DNA from: JBMTVN01 sp046047235 | GTDB taxonomy: Bacteria > Verrucomicrobiota > Verrucomicrobiia > Limisphaerales > JAHDYP01 | Length of the DNA: 64,000 nt | Direction: 5' to 3' | Assembly (NCBI GenBank): GCA_046047235.1 | Contig: JBJOII010000006.1 | Location: 1-64,000, forward strand | Shown here: positions 52,874-62,499 of the stretch, piece by piece | How positions within the stretch are numbered: the stretch's first letter is position 1 | Layout: each line of letters begins with the position of its first letter | Position numbers and translations under genes: made by a program | Notes under the pieces: generated by a model | The model's database searches: none | The model's input: only the letters and a program-made list of their open reading frames with translations | Told to the model about the DNA's origin: nothing

Positions 52874-52883
52874 GCGTAAGGTC

Positions 52884-52912
52884 TTGCCAAGGCCCCCGGC
52901 TTTGCCTAGAGC
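52884..52912 (+). promoter_or_regulatory. Candidate fabI promoter
   Basis: TTGCCA at 52884-52889 and TAGAGC at 52907-52912 with a 17-base spacer; ATG 52931 follows 19 bases later. The string GTCTTGCCAAGG is identical to that at 4508-4519. Confidence 0.45.
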
Positions 52913-52930
52913 ATCAGGTTTTGAGACGCT

Positions 52931-53701
52931 ATGGGACTACTTGAAGGAAAAATCGGATTGGTGTTCGGTGTGGCCAACAAACGCTCCATCGCTTGGGCGA
53001 TCGCTCAAGCCTGGGCCAAGGAAGGCGCGCGCCTCGCATTTACTTATCAGGGTGAACGGTTGAAGGACAACGTCGAGGAGCTCGCGGGCACATTCGGGGC
53101 GGACACCCTCATCATGCCCTGCGATGTGACGAAGGATGAGGACATCGACCGTGTCTTCGCTGAGTTCAAAGCCCGCTATGGCAAACTGGATCTACTGCTC
53201 CACTCGGTGGCCTTCGCCCCACGGGCAGCGTTGGAAGGGCGGTTTGTAAACACCGACCGGGACGCTTTCCGCATTGCGCATGATGTCAGCGCATACTCCT
53301 TGGTAGCGCTTTCACGCGCTGCAGCGCCTCTCATGACGGACGGTGGCAGTATTGTCGGCATGAGCTACTATGGGGCTGAAAAGGTGGTGCCCCACTACAA
53401 CGTGATGGGCGTGGCCAAAGCCTCCCTGGAGGCATGCACCCGCTATCTGGCTTATGATCTGGGTCCGCAAAAGATCCGGGTCAACTGTATCAGCGCCGGT
53501 CCTGTCAACACGTTGGCCGCCCGCGGAATCGCCGGCTTCAACGAAATGGTGCGCCACTATGAGGCGAAGTCGCCGCTAAAGCGCAATCTGGTTCCTGAAG
53601 AGTTGGGCGCTACCGGCGTATTCCTGGCCAGCGAAGGCTCAGGAGCCATCACCGGTCAGGTTATTTACGTCGACTGTGGCTACCAGATCATGGGGATGTG
53701 A
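52931..53701 (+). CDS. fabI: Enoyl-[acyl-carrier-protein] reductase (NADH)
   Basis: Reduces the double bond of enoyl-ACP in fatty acid elongation. A 256-residue SDR protein with the FabI-type cofactor loop GVANKRSIAWAIAQ and the catalytic pair Y-x6-K in PHYNVMGVAKASLEA. RVNCISAGPVNTLAARGI and FLASEGSGAITGQVIYVDCGY are also FabI marks. Its stop overlaps the lactonase start (GTGA). Confidence 0.94.
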   Translation: MGLLEGKIGLVFGVANKRSIAWAIAQAWAKEGARLAFTYQGERLKDNVEELAGTFGADTLIMPCDVTKDEDIDRVFAEFKARYGKLDLLLHSVAFAPRAALEGRFVNTDRDAFRIAHDVSAYSLVALSRAAAPLMTDGGSIVGMSYYGAEKVVPHYNVMGVAKASLEACTRYLAYDLGPQKIRVNCISAGPVNTLAARGIAGFNEMVRHYEAKSPLKRNLVPEELGATGVFLASEGSGAITGQVIYVDCGYQIMGM

Positions 53702-54900
53702 CCAGGTCCCGGGCACAGATGCGCTCGAAGATCAGCAGGGTGGTAACGCTTCTAGCTGCGCTTGCGCAGGTCGGATCAGGTGCTTTGGGTGACTCAGCTG
53801 ACAGTGGTCTGCACGCGACGGAGAAGACGGGGGTGAAGGAACTCGTTTTCGTTGGTGGCTACTCCAGCAAGGAAGCTCCAGGCATTCAGGTTGCGGACTT
53901 TGAGCCGGCTACCGGCCGGCTTTCCCGGCTGCGCCTCGCAGCTGAGATCACCAATCCTTCATTCCTTGCGTTGGGTCGCGATGGGAAGGCCCTCTATGCT
54001 GTCAGTGAAGTCGGCGCTGCGGCAGGACGGTCCGGTGGTCTTGTGAACGCGTACTCCATAGATCGCTCGACGGGCAATCTCCACCTCATCAGTTCGGTGG
54101 GCACCGAGGGTGGTGCTCCCTGCCATGTCTCACTTGATATCTCCGGTCGATGCCTGTTTGTGGCGAACTATGGTGGTGGCAGCACGGTTTCCTATACGCT
54201 TGGTGCCGATGGGGCGATTGAAAGCCGCGCATCCTTCGTGCAGCACGAGCAACGTGCCGGGCACCGGCCTGACCGTCAGGAAGGTCCTCATGCTCACGGG
54301 GTTCATCCGGATCCCGCCTCACGTTTCCTGCTTGTCCCTGATCTCGGGTTGGATCGGGTGCAGGTTTATCGGTTTTCGTCGGCTTCTGCGGAATTGACCC
54401 TGCAGAACCATGCTGAGCTTCCTGCGGGTGCTGGTCCCCGTCATCTGGCTTTCCATCCCACGCTGTCGGTCGCGTATGTGATCAACGAGCTCGATTCCAC
54501 GATTTCCACGATGGCTTGGAACGGCCGCGAGGGCACGCTCCATCCGTTGGAACGAGTTAGCACCCTTCCGGATGACTTCACAGGCTCCAACACCACCGCA
54601 GAAATTATGGTTCATCCGTCTGGACGCTTTCTGTACGGCTCGAACCGTGGTCATGACTCGATTGCTGTGTTTGGGATCCGGGAGCATCGGGGCACGCTTC
54701 ATCCGCTGGGTCATGCATCCTCTGGCGGGAAGACGCCCCGGTTTTTTACTTTGGACCCTTCAGGGCGCTGGCTGCTGACAGCCAACCAACAGACTGGGAA
54801 CCTTGTGGTGTTCCCGCTCAACCCGGACACAGGCATGCCCGGTCCAGGCCTTCCGCCCCTCATTACCCCCTCCCCCACCTGCCTCGTCTTCGTTCCCTAA
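53698..54900 (+). CDS. Exported lactonase-family beta-propeller (6-phosphogluconolactonase-like)
   Basis: A 400-residue seven-bladed propeller of the lactonase family (Pfam Lactonase type). GTG 53698 overlaps the fabI stop; an ATG at 53719 is an alternative. A signal-like stretch VVTLLAALAQVGSGALG suggests export. Blades read ELVFVGGYSSKEAPGIQVADF, YAVSEVGAAAG, CHVSLDISGRCLFVANYGGG, GPHAHGVHPDPASRFLLVPDLGLDRV and TAEIMVHPSGRFLYGSNRGHDSIAVF. The HAHGVHPDP block has the histidines of the family. Hydrolysis of a sugar lactone is the likely role. Confidence 0.85.
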   Translation: MTRSRAQMRSKISRVVTLLAALAQVGSGALGDSADSGLHATEKTGVKELVFVGGYSSKEAPGIQVADFEPATGRLSRLRLAAEITNPSFLALGRDGKALYAVSEVGAAAGRSGGLVNAYSIDRSTGNLHLISSVGTEGGAPCHVSLDISGRCLFVANYGGGSTVSYTLGADGAIESRASFVQHEQRAGHRPDRQEGPHAHGVHPDPASRFLLVPDLGLDRVQVYRFSSASAELTLQNHAELPAGAGPRHLAFHPTLSVAYVINELDSTISTMAWNGREGTLHPLERVSTLPDDFTGSNTTAEIMVHPSGRFLYGSNRGHDSIAVFGIREHRGTLHPLGHASSGGKTPRFFTLDPSGRWLLTANQQTGNLVVFPLNPDTGMPGPGLPPLITPSPTCLVFVP

Positions 54901-54974
54901 CCGGTAAGCAGCACGGCTTGAGAAGTCATGGATCCGCGGTTGCGACTCGGCTAAGGCGCACCTCAAAAACGGAA

Positions 54975-55005
54975 AAAGGCACCGCCCCCTCGGGACGGTG
55001 CCTTT
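54975..55005. terminator. Terminator between the lactonase and the second Gfo/Idh gene
   Basis: Ten-pair perfect stem, arms 54975-54984 and 54996-55005, with a run of A residues before and T residues at its end. Suits both convergent genes. Confidence 0.85.
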
Positions 55006-55026
55006 GGATTCGATAGCCTGGGCTAA

Positions 55027-56415
55027 CTAGATTTCCCAGCCTTTACGATTGTTGCGCTTCACGAACTGTGCGGCAGCGTCGAGGTTCTTCGACCGCATGT
55101 TCGGGCCGTCCCATTCCATCCGATGGCCTTCGCCAACGCGCAGGGCAATACAGCCCAGTAGAATGATCTCCGTGAGGTAGGCGGCGATGTCGAAGTTCGA
55201 GTAGGCCGGAGTGCCGTCCTTCATCATCGCGAACCACTCGTCCATGTGGCCGGGAGACCGCGGAATCGTCTGAGGCACGTCCTTGGCCGCGTCGTGGTTG
55301 GCGCCGGAACGGTATTCCTCTTCGCCCTTCATACAGAGGTCGAAACGCGCACCGTAGTCATCCGGCGAGAACAGCTTGCCCTTTTCACCAATCACCAAAC
55401 AGCCGCTGCCGGGCAGCGTCCCGCGGGTCATGATGATCTCCTTCACCACTTCAGGGCTCGGACGCAGCGGAGTGAGCTCATCTCCGGGGTTGCCGTCATA
55501 CCACCAGAATTTCAACGGAGGTAGACCGTCGCGCTCGGGGAACTCAAAGCGGATACGGGAAGTCTTCGGGAAGGTCTCCAGATAGCTGCGGGAGTTCATC
55601 TCGCATTCCACGACATCCGGGTAACCGAGCTTCAGTGCCCGGAAAGGCATGTTGACCGTATGACATGCCATATCACCCAGAGCGCCGGTTCCGAAATCAT
55701 ACCAACCGCGCCATTGGAAGGTGTGGTAGATGCTCTCTTTGAAGGGGCGTTCGGCTGCCGGCCCCAGCCAGCAATCCCAGTTCAGGTTGGCAGGAACCGG
55801 ATCGGAGCCGGCAGGACGATCGTAGGCCTGACGCCAGACCGGGCGGTTCGACCAGACGTGCAGCTCAAGGGGTTTGCCGATAACACCGGCCTGGATCACT
55901 TCCACAGCACGGCGCAGGCCGTCTTCGGAGCTGCCTTGATTGCCCATCTGCGTCGCCAAGTTGTGTTCCTTGGCCAGTGCACGCATTAGGCGGGCCTCTG
56001 TGACGTTCTGGGTCAGCGGTTTCTGACAGAAGCAGTGCTTCTTGCGGCGCATTGCTCGAATCGCCGCACCGCCATGGTTATGGTCCGGAGTCGAAACCGT
56101 CACCGCGTCGAACTTGATCTTGCCGCTGTCGACATCGTCAAACAGTTTGCGATAGTCCTGATACTTCGCCGCTTTGGTGAATTTCTCCCCCTTCTTGTTG
56201 AGCGTGTTCATATCCACGTCAACCATTGCCACCACGTTACCGAGACGGCCGGCGTCGCTGCTGTCGCTGTCGCCCTTGCCGCCAACACCGATACAGGCCA
56301 CGTCGATCTTATCGTTCGCGCCCAACACCTGCCCGATATAAGGGAAGGCCATTACGGCCGTACCGGCAGCAATGCCGGTCCGGCTGAGAAACTGACGTCG
56401 ATTTAATGCGTTCAT
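55027..56415 (-). CDS. Tat-exported Gfo/Idh/MocA-type oxidoreductase, second
   Basis: A 462-residue oxidoreductase starting at ATG 56415 (MNALNRRQFLSRTG), with GGAG upstream; the open frame extends further but without support. Twin-arginine motif NRRQFLSRTG, then DVACIGVGGKGDSDSSD (Rossmann loop). The EKP motif is altered to CFCQKPLTQNV, which still keeps the lysine-proline. Active-site phrase WYDFGTGALGDMACHTVN is typical of the Planctomycete/Verrucomicrobial exported subfamily. Probably oxidises a sugar or sugar derivative in the periplasm. Confidence 0.88.
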   Translation of the reverse strand: MNALNRRQFLSRTGIAAGTAVMAFPYIGQVLGANDKIDVACIGVGGKGDSDSSDAGRLGNVVAMVDVDMNTLNKKGEKFTKAAKYQDYRKLFDDVDSGKIKFDAVTVSTPDHNHGGAAIRAMRRKKHCFCQKPLTQNVTEARLMRALAKEHNLATQMGNQGSSEDGLRRAVEVIQAGVIGKPLELHVWSNRPVWRQAYDRPAGSDPVPANLNWDCWLGPAAERPFKESIYHTFQWRGWYDFGTGALGDMACHTVNMPFRALKLGYPDVVECEMNSRSYLETFPKTSRIRFEFPERDGLPPLKFWWYDGNPGDELTPLRPSPEVVKEIIMTRGTLPGSGCLVIGEKGKLFSPDDYGARFDLCMKGEEEYRSGANHDAAKDVPQTIPRSPGHMDEWFAMMKDGTPAYSNFDIAAYLTEIILLGCIALRVGEGHRMEWDGPNMRSKNLDAAAQFVKRNNRKGWEI

Positions 56416-56640
56416 GTGTAGGGATTTCTCCATGGGTGAATATGCGTGAAACGTGTCGGTATTACGCTTTTGCCCTGCTCTAAACAAGGCTTTTATGAGC
56501 CGGCACCGTGGTTGGACGTCGTGAGGTCGGCGCGCATTCAAAATGCAGGCATGGGACTTGCGCGGCTTTCCGGTAATCGCTTTATTTTTCACCACAGTCT
56601 TCCGAATTGCGGCGACCCTCTGGCGCACCTCCCCCTCACC

Positions 56641-56905
56641 ATGAAACGCATCCAGCTGACCCTTCTGCTGATCGCATTCACCGCTTTCAGCGTGCGTTCC
56701 GTCAGGTCGTCCCTGACTCTGAAACAGATAGTGGCCTTCGACTGCGATCTGGCTGGAGACGTCGATGACGCGTAAGCCTTCGCGTTGCTGTTGGCGAGCC
56801 CGGAGTTCGAAGTGCTGGGGTTGGTCATGGACCCTACAGAGGGATGAGCTGATCCGGCGCGTCATGGAGGGCTATCTCAAACCAAACCTGATGCGTCACC
56901 CCTAG
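56641..56905 (+). pseudogene. Decayed nucleoside hydrolase (IUNH) remnant
   Basis: Starts with an intact ATG and signal-like stretch (RIQLTLLLIAFTAFSV), then the nucleoside hydrolase hallmark as VAFDCDLAGDVDDA, where the family has D-x-D-x(3)-DD. A TAA stop at 56773-56775 comes right after DDA, yet the same frame goes on with AFALLLASPEFEVLGLV, the normal continuation of the family, until a second stop (TGA, 56845). In the next frame 56843-56905 reads DELIRRVMEGYLKPNLMRHP, possibly the original C terminus. Family length is about 310-340 residues, so most of the middle is lost. It ends inside the malic enzyme 3' end. Confidence 0.8.
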
Positions 56906-58629
56906 CCCAGAAAGACTGCAGGTTCGTGGCGCATGGGCAGGTATTCGGGGAACCACATGGATCGGCGGACCGCATCGTCGACCTCATCAGCCGTCATCGC
57001 TGGACAAGCCCCCTCCGCTTCTGCCTGGCGTATGACAGCGCAAGCCACCGCATGGGAGCATTCACGGATGCTCTTGAGCGATGGGTAGACAGATCCCTGC
57101 TCCAAGTCGGCTGGGGTGACAGCCGCTGCCAGTGCCTTCGCCGCTGCCAGAAACGTACGGTCTCTCAAGCGTGATAGTTGTCCCACGATTGCCCCCAAAC
57201 CTATCCCAGGGAAGCAATAGACGTTGTTGGCTTGGCCGATCTTGTATCGCTTGCCTGCATGCTCAACGGTTTCAAACGGGCTGCCTGTCGCCACGATCGC
57301 CTGTCCATTTGACCATTCGATTGCGTCTCGCGGGTGGCATTCCGATTTTGAGGTTGGATTAGACAAGGCGAAGATAACGGGGCGGTTGCAGCTGGCGGCC
57401 ATGTCCCGCACAACTGCCTGGGTAAAGAGGCCTCCAACACCGGAAGCTCCCAGAAGAACCGAGGGCCGCACACTTCGGATGACCTCCACCAGCTGGATGC
57501 GGCCTTCCGGATCGCGACTAAACCCGGTGACTTCCTCCGGATCACGGGCGAACCGCGCCTTGAAACTCTCCAGCCCGGGGCGATCGTTTACGACCAAGCC
57601 CCCTGTGTCCACACACCAGATCCGGCTGCAGGCTTCACTCTCCTGCAGGCCGGATTCCGTCATGGCCTGCACAACCAAGGCGGCAATGCCCTGCGCTGCC
57701 GCGCCTGCTCCGCTCAGCACCACCCTTTGTTCACGCATGGGCACTCCGGTAATCCTGCTCGAGGCCAGCAACCCCGCAACCACCACGGCGGCCGTGCCCT
57801 GAATATCGTCGTTGAAGGAGCAGAGCTGGTCGCGGAAGCGCCCGAGTTGTCGGATTGCGTTCCCCTTCAGAAAATCCTCCCATTGCAACACCGCACGCGG
57901 AAATACCGCTCGGACTGCCGAAACAAAGGCATCCACAAAGTCCTGATACTCCGTGCCCCTTACGCGTTCGTGACGCAGTCCAAGATAGAGCGGATCCTCC
58001 AGACGTTCTCGATTGTCCGTGCCCACGTCCAGCATGACAGGCAGCGCGGTATAGGGGGGAACACCGGCGCAAAGTGAATACAGACAGAGCTTCCCAATGG
58101 GGATACCCATGCCTCCAGCTCCCTGATCACCCAACCCGAGTATTCGTTCCCCATCGGTTACCACCATGATCGACACCCGTTCGAGGTCCACGTGGCGAAG
58201 CACCCGTTCCAGTTGATGGCGGTGGTCATACGTCACGTAGACCCCGCGCGCTCGCCGATAAATATGCGAGAAGCGCTGGCATGCCTCCCCCACAGTCGGG
58301 GTGTAGACAATCGGCAGCATCTCCTCGATGTGCTCGTAGAGCAGGCGGTAGAAAAGCGTCTCATTACGATCCTGCAGGGCCGCCAGATAAACGTACTTGT
58401 CAAGGTTTGTCGGGCCAGTGCAGAAAGCATCGTAAACCCGCCGCAGCTGGTCGCTCATGGAACAGATGGCCGGTGGCAAAAGGCCATCCAGCCTGAGCCG
58501 ACGTCGCTCCTCAGCCGAGAATGCCGTCCCCTTGTTGGTTTGCGGGTTCAGCAGCAGCAGCCGGCCCCGCTGCTTGACGGCCATGTATGCGCCACGGCCA
58601 ATGCTATCCTGTCGGATCGAGAAATTCAT
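56902..58629 (-). CDS. NAD(P)-dependent malic enzyme (oxaloacetate-decarboxylating)
   Basis: Converts malate to pyruvate and CO2. The protein is of the long eukaryote/SfcA type. I choose ATG 58629 with GGGAG six bases before it; a TTG at 58674 would add 15 residues. Motifs: LPIVYTPTVGEACQ (tyrosine of the active site), VVTDGERILGLGDQGAGGMGIPIGKL, QWEDFLKGNAI, SFNDDIQGTAAVV (metal), and the NAD Rossmann loop VVLSGAGAAAQGIAALV. IFALSNPTSKSECHP also fits. Ends overlap the nucleoside hydrolase remnant. Confidence 0.93.
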   Translation of the reverse strand: MNFSIRQDSIGRGAYMAVKQRGRLLLLNPQTNKGTAFSAEERRRLRLDGLLPPAICSMSDQLRRVYDAFCTGPTNLDKYVYLAALQDRNETLFYRLLYEHIEEMLPIVYTPTVGEACQRFSHIYRRARGVYVTYDHRHQLERVLRHVDLERVSIMVVTDGERILGLGDQGAGGMGIPIGKLCLYSLCAGVPPYTALPVMLDVGTDNRERLEDPLYLGLRHERVRGTEYQDFVDAFVSAVRAVFPRAVLQWEDFLKGNAIRQLGRFRDQLCSFNDDIQGTAAVVVAGLLASSRITGVPMREQRVVLSGAGAAAQGIAALVVQAMTESGLQESEACSRIWCVDTGGLVVNDRPGLESFKARFARDPEEVTGFSRDPEGRIQLVEVIRSVRPSVLLGASGVGGLFTQAVVRDMAASCNRPVIFALSNPTSKSECHPRDAIEWSNGQAIVATGSPFETVEHAGKRYKIGQANNVYCFPGIGLGAIVGQLSRLRDRTFLAAAKALAAAVTPADLEQGSVYPSLKSIRECSHAVACAVIRQAEAEGACPAMTADEVDDAVRRSMWFPEYLPMRHEPAVFLG

Positions 58630-58906
58630 CCCGTGCTCCCGCACTAGCCAGGCCGAACCGGGCGAGGGCTCCAACCGTCGCCGGATTGGAATGGAATTGT
58701 GCCTTTATCTATCACCAGTCGACCGCAACTGCCGGTTGGTCAACGGGAAACTTCACAGCAAAGCTCGCCAAGCAGACGGCCGCTTTTGGCGGCCGGAATT
58801 GGCAAGCGCTCCGGGCCAGTGGCGTTGCGCGGGGGTGGTGTCCCTGCCCTGAGGCAGCTTGCCAGCCGCCACTCGATGGCATACAGTGCGTGACGTTTCG
58901 GTCACC

Positions 58907-61156
58907 ATGATGCGATGCGTCCTGCCACGGAACTACGCTGGTTTGAGTTGGTTGCTCCTCCTTGTGCTTCAGGTGGCCTCTTTCGGAGCCGCTCTGAGCA
59001 AGTCGCTGGAATATCTGCCAGCCCCTCCGGATAACCCACTCAAGGGATTCGTCTCCTATCCCGGAACAACGGGCGATTTTCCGCACAGCATGGAATGGGG
59101 TTACTTCGCCCTGCGGGACATCGTCGTCGGCAATCGGCAGTATGATTGGTCGCCCCTGGAGCAACAGCTCCAGAACTCAGCCTCGAAAGGCTGTCAGTTC
59201 TGGTGCCGCTTCTACCTGGAATGGCCCGGCAAACCCAACGCAATCCCCCATTACCTGCTCGAGGACGGCATGGCGGCCTACGCGTGGACCAATACCAATA
59301 CCCAACCGTTTCCGCCGGCCGTGAATTTTACCCCGGATTATGAGGACGGTAGATTGCGGCGGGCCTTGCAGGATTTCATTGCCGAGTTTGGCCGAAGGTA
59401 TGACGGGGATCCACGGTTGGGATTCGTGAGCGTGGGCCTCCTCGGCACCTGGGGAGAGTGGCACAACCACCCGAGCAACTTCCTTTTCGCCTCCAAGACC
59501 GTCCAGACCGAAGTCTACGAGGCCTATGAGAAGGCGTTCAGGACCACAAAGATCCTCGCGAGATATCCGGCAGGGAACTCCGATCCCGTCTATGCTTCCA
59601 ACCACGAGCGTCGGTTGGGCTACCACGACGACTCCTTCGCATGGGCGACTGTCCACACGGGTCGGCGGGAGGATGACTGGTTCTTCGAGTCACGGTTGCG
59701 CCGCGCGGGCGCTTTGGAAAAGTGGAGAGCACAGCCCATTGGCGGCGAGGTTCGGCCTGAAGTGTGGGACTGCTTGTTCGCCGATCCTTCGTGCGCGCCC
59801 CCCGGGCAGGAGTACGAGCGGGCTCTGACGGTTACGCATGCTTCCTTGTTGGCGAATCACGGTGTGTTTAGGGAACAGCTCGATCCCGAGGTGCGGAGCC
59901 GGGCGCTGAGGGCCGCGCAGCAACTGGGTTATGAACTCTACGTTTCCGAAGCCATCATCCGCGCCAGTGACCACGCCCCTGAGTTGCTCGCCACCCTTAG
60001 CCTCACGAACACCGGTGTCGCTCCTTTCTATTACAACTGGCCGGTAGAGCTCGGGGCCTGTACCCGCTTCGGACAAAGACTCCTGCAAATCTGGCCCACC
60101 GAATGGAAACTTTCCGACATACAACCAGGACAGCCAGCCACCGTATGGGCCACGCGGGTTGGGTTCCCGGACCTGCCCGAGGGAGATTACAAGCTGCTCC
60201 TGCGCAGCCGGAATCCCATGGCGTCCGGTCGACCTGTCCGGTTCGCCAATACCGCCCAGGACCAGGATTTGCAGGGCTGGTTGACTCTCGGCGAGTTCCG
60301 TGCTGTCAAACCCCGATCCCCTGCCCCACCACCCTCCGAGCAGGATACTCTGCAGACGCTGAAGGTCGGATTGCACCTGATCCGGTTGAACTCCAACGCT
60401 GTATTGGATCAAGAGCTCCGCTCCTGGCTGAGTTCGTTGGCAGGCAACACAGCCATCACCCCGGCTCCCGTCCAGTCCCTGACGGCGGACCGGCGTGACC
60501 CTGTTCCCCGAGGTCTGGCCTTTGATCGCATTGCAGGTCCCGGACTCCTCTACGTCGGCGACGCTCCAGACGGTCCGGCGTTGATCGAGGCACTGCGCCG
60601 CGGGCCAGGAACGGAGATCCTGTCCCTCCCGTCCAAAGAATCGCAGGTCGGTGAGGCCCTGGAATTGCACGTATCCGAAAGGACCGCTGTTCGAACCGGT
60701 ATCCTGGATGAGGCCGTGGTTGGCCCGCGCGCTTCAACGCCCTACCTGGGAAATCCATTTTCCACGACAGAGGTGGACTGCGGGATCTGGTTCGCCATGG
60801 ATTCCAGCTGGCAAAGCGACGGAGAAGCGATCCTAGGGCGGATGCATCTCACCACGGTCGAATTCGACGGGTATCGAGTCGATACACCCCCTGATCCGGT
60901 TGAGGTCTGGTTGAATGGTGAGAGGCGAGTGGTTGAGACCCCGATCCCGCGCCTCTACTCCCGCGAAATTCAGGTCTCAGTCGAATTTGTTCCCGGCTCC
61001 AGCCTGTTGTTTGGCTCATGGGCCGCCGCCCCCGACTCTGCCTTCCAGCCTGCCACACCCGCTGTGGAGCCGATCATCCCGGGGTTGGACCCGGCAATCC
61101 CACCGCTGCTTATCCTGCTGACAACGGAGTTGGTATCAGCTCCCGCTACACCTTAG
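58907..61156 (+). CDS. Exported DUF4832-type protein
   Basis: A 749-residue exported protein. Start ATG 58907 with signal WLLLLVLQVASFGAALS. The N-terminal half resembles DUF4832/DUF4874 glycan-associated proteins: NPLKGFVSYPG, SMEWGYFALRDI, GFVSVGLLGTWGEWHN and YVSEAIIRASD. These have a TIM-barrel-like look, related to glycoside hydrolases of the GH-A type, with the acidic residue in GTWGEWH as the candidate catalytic site. The C-terminal half has Ig-like modules (ATLSLTNTGVAPFYYNWPVEL). No operon partner; the galactokinase-like gene is convergent three bases away. Confidence 0.72.
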   Translation: MMRCVLPRNYAGLSWLLLLVLQVASFGAALSKSLEYLPAPPDNPLKGFVSYPGTTGDFPHSMEWGYFALRDIVVGNRQYDWSPLEQQLQNSASKGCQFWCRFYLEWPGKPNAIPHYLLEDGMAAYAWTNTNTQPFPPAVNFTPDYEDGRLRRALQDFIAEFGRRYDGDPRLGFVSVGLLGTWGEWHNHPSNFLFASKTVQTEVYEAYEKAFRTTKILARYPAGNSDPVYASNHERRLGYHDDSFAWATVHTGRREDDWFFESRLRRAGALEKWRAQPIGGEVRPEVWDCLFADPSCAPPGQEYERALTVTHASLLANHGVFREQLDPEVRSRALRAAQQLGYELYVSEAIIRASDHAPELLATLSLTNTGVAPFYYNWPVELGACTRFGQRLLQIWPTEWKLSDIQPGQPATVWATRVGFPDLPEGDYKLLLRSRNPMASGRPVRFANTAQDQDLQGWLTLGEFRAVKPRSPAPPPSEQDTLQTLKVGLHLIRLNSNAVLDQELRSWLSSLAGNTAITPAPVQSLTADRRDPVPRGLAFDRIAGPGLLYVGDAPDGPALIEALRRGPGTEILSLPSKESQVGEALELHVSERTAVRTGILDEAVVGPRASTPYLGNPFSTTEVDCGIWFAMDSSWQSDGEAILGRMHLTTVEFDGYRVDTPPDPVEVWLNGERRVVETPIPRLYSREIQVSVEFVPGSSLLFGSWAAAPDSAFQPATPAVEPIIPGLDPAIPPLLILLTTELVSAPATP

Positions 61157-61159
61157 CCC

Positions 61160-62455
61160 TCAGCCTTCCGCGCCGTCTGCCATCGGCAGGACACTGACTT
61201 TCGGCCTGCTCCCAACCTCCGCCGCACAACGCTCGGCTAGCTGTTCCACAAAGGTCACCACCTCATGGTAGGCCACAAGAAACAACACGCTCGAACCATG
61301 TCCCGGCCCTAGCAATCGCCCCCCGTGACAGCCTGGGAGTGACCGTGCGATCTCAATGATACTGTCCGCGATCAGCGAGGAAGCACCAGAGTTTGCGGCA
61401 AAGCTCTCCTGACTCAAAGTCAGGTAATGACCGAATTGCACAATGTCTTCGTCCCGCAGGGCCCGCTCCGCGTAAACCACCCGCTGCAACTCCCCGGCAA
61501 CATGTCTTGCACAGGCCGCCTGAGTCGCATTCAACCGCTCGCCATTGACCTTTAAGTACGCCGGGTCCACCGATCGTAACGCTTTTGCCAGGAGTAACCG
61601 CGCCGTCTCCCGACACAGCCTCAACCAGCTACCCCGCCACTCCGCCTGCTCTGCAGTTGCACCCACACCAAGCTCGACCACAACCAGCGCTTCCCCAACC
61701 AGGCGATACTGATCAAATCGTTGGAACCTGCAGTCCGTAGCCAGAACATGCCACTCCTTCGCAAACAGAGATGGCCAGGGATCAAACGCTTCGCCTGCCC
61801 ATTCCGGGGAATTGTCCCAGATCGACTTGCACCACTCTACCAGGATGCGCTTTTCATCCGCACTCCAGCCAGGCACGCGTCCCCGGGGATCCCGCCTGGG
61901 CGGTTCACCCGCACCCAACAGCGTCAGGCTGTAGGGATACTGCCGGCGCAGCGCAGCCATGACCGCCACCGTGTAAGCGGCTCCCTCGCCCAATCCCAGC
62001 CCCTGGGGAATGGAGGAATGCACCGACAGGTTGAAGCCGCTAAAATGCACCTTCCTTCGGCGCAACTCGCGCAGGACACTCTTTATCCACCGCACCTGAG
62101 GCGCGTCCCCTGGATCAGCCCCAAGCTCGTGCAGCCAGAAACTCGCCCGCCCCGCCCCGGCATCCCAGACAAAGTCGACGCGCCCGTCGCGACGTGGCGA
62201 CACTCCCGCCCGAGCCTTCCGGTCAATGGCCACGGCCAACACCAGCCCCTCCTCCTGAGCCGTGCTCCCCCCCAGGAACTCCACTCTGCCCGGGGCCTCA
62301 GCGACCTGGGCCGGCAGCTCGAGAAACGCCTGCTGATGCATTGCCTGTAGCGGATCCCGCTTTTTGTTGTCCGTCACCACCTGCAACTCACCACCACAGA
62401 ATGTGCAATCCCTCAAGCCATAATCCCTGTAGGCCCTCCATATCAGGCAGTTCAT
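61160..62455 (-). CDS. Galactokinase-like GHMP kinase with changed motifs
   Basis: A GHMP kinase of the galactokinase type. Start ATG 62455 (AGGAC upstream) is a choice; MHQQAF at 62341 is the alternative. The N-terminal motif reads GRVEFLGGSTAQEEG where GalK has GRVNLIGEHTDYN, so the sugar-binding acidic residue is missing. The second motif is PQGLGLGEGAAY in place of GxGLSSSA. The catalytic aspartate region survives (GEAFDPWPSLFA, like MDQFxSLF), followed by VLATDCRF. The C-terminal GGRLLGPGHGSS corresponds to the third GHMP motif. A sugar or cyclitol kinase of unknown specificity. Confidence 0.75.
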   Translation of the reverse strand: MNCLIWRAYRDYGLRDCTFCGGELQVVTDNKKRDPLQAMHQQAFLELPAQVAEAPGRVEFLGGSTAQEEGLVLAVAIDRKARAGVSPRRDGRVDFVWDAGAGRASFWLHELGADPGDAPQVRWIKSVLRELRRRKVHFSGFNLSVHSSIPQGLGLGEGAAYTVAVMAALRRQYPYSLTLLGAGEPPRRDPRGRVPGWSADEKRILVEWCKSIWDNSPEWAGEAFDPWPSLFAKEWHVLATDCRFQRFDQYRLVGEALVVVELGVGATAEQAEWRGSWLRLCRETARLLLAKALRSVDPAYLKVNGERLNATQAACARHVAGELQRVVYAERALRDEDIVQFGHYLTLSQESFAANSGASSLIADSIIEIARSLPGCHGGRLLGPGHGSSVLFLVAYHEVVTFVEQLAERCAAEVGSRPKVSVLPMADGAEG

Positions 62456-62499
62456 GTCCCGTCCTTGCTCGAAGCAGCGTCCGACGCTATGCATTGCGG

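Noticed and set aside
58778..58794. Small hairpin CGGCCGC/GCGGCCG upstream of the DUF4832-type gene
   Set aside because: Seven pairs only, no T tract, and no gene end close by on either strand; likely chance in GC-rich DNA.
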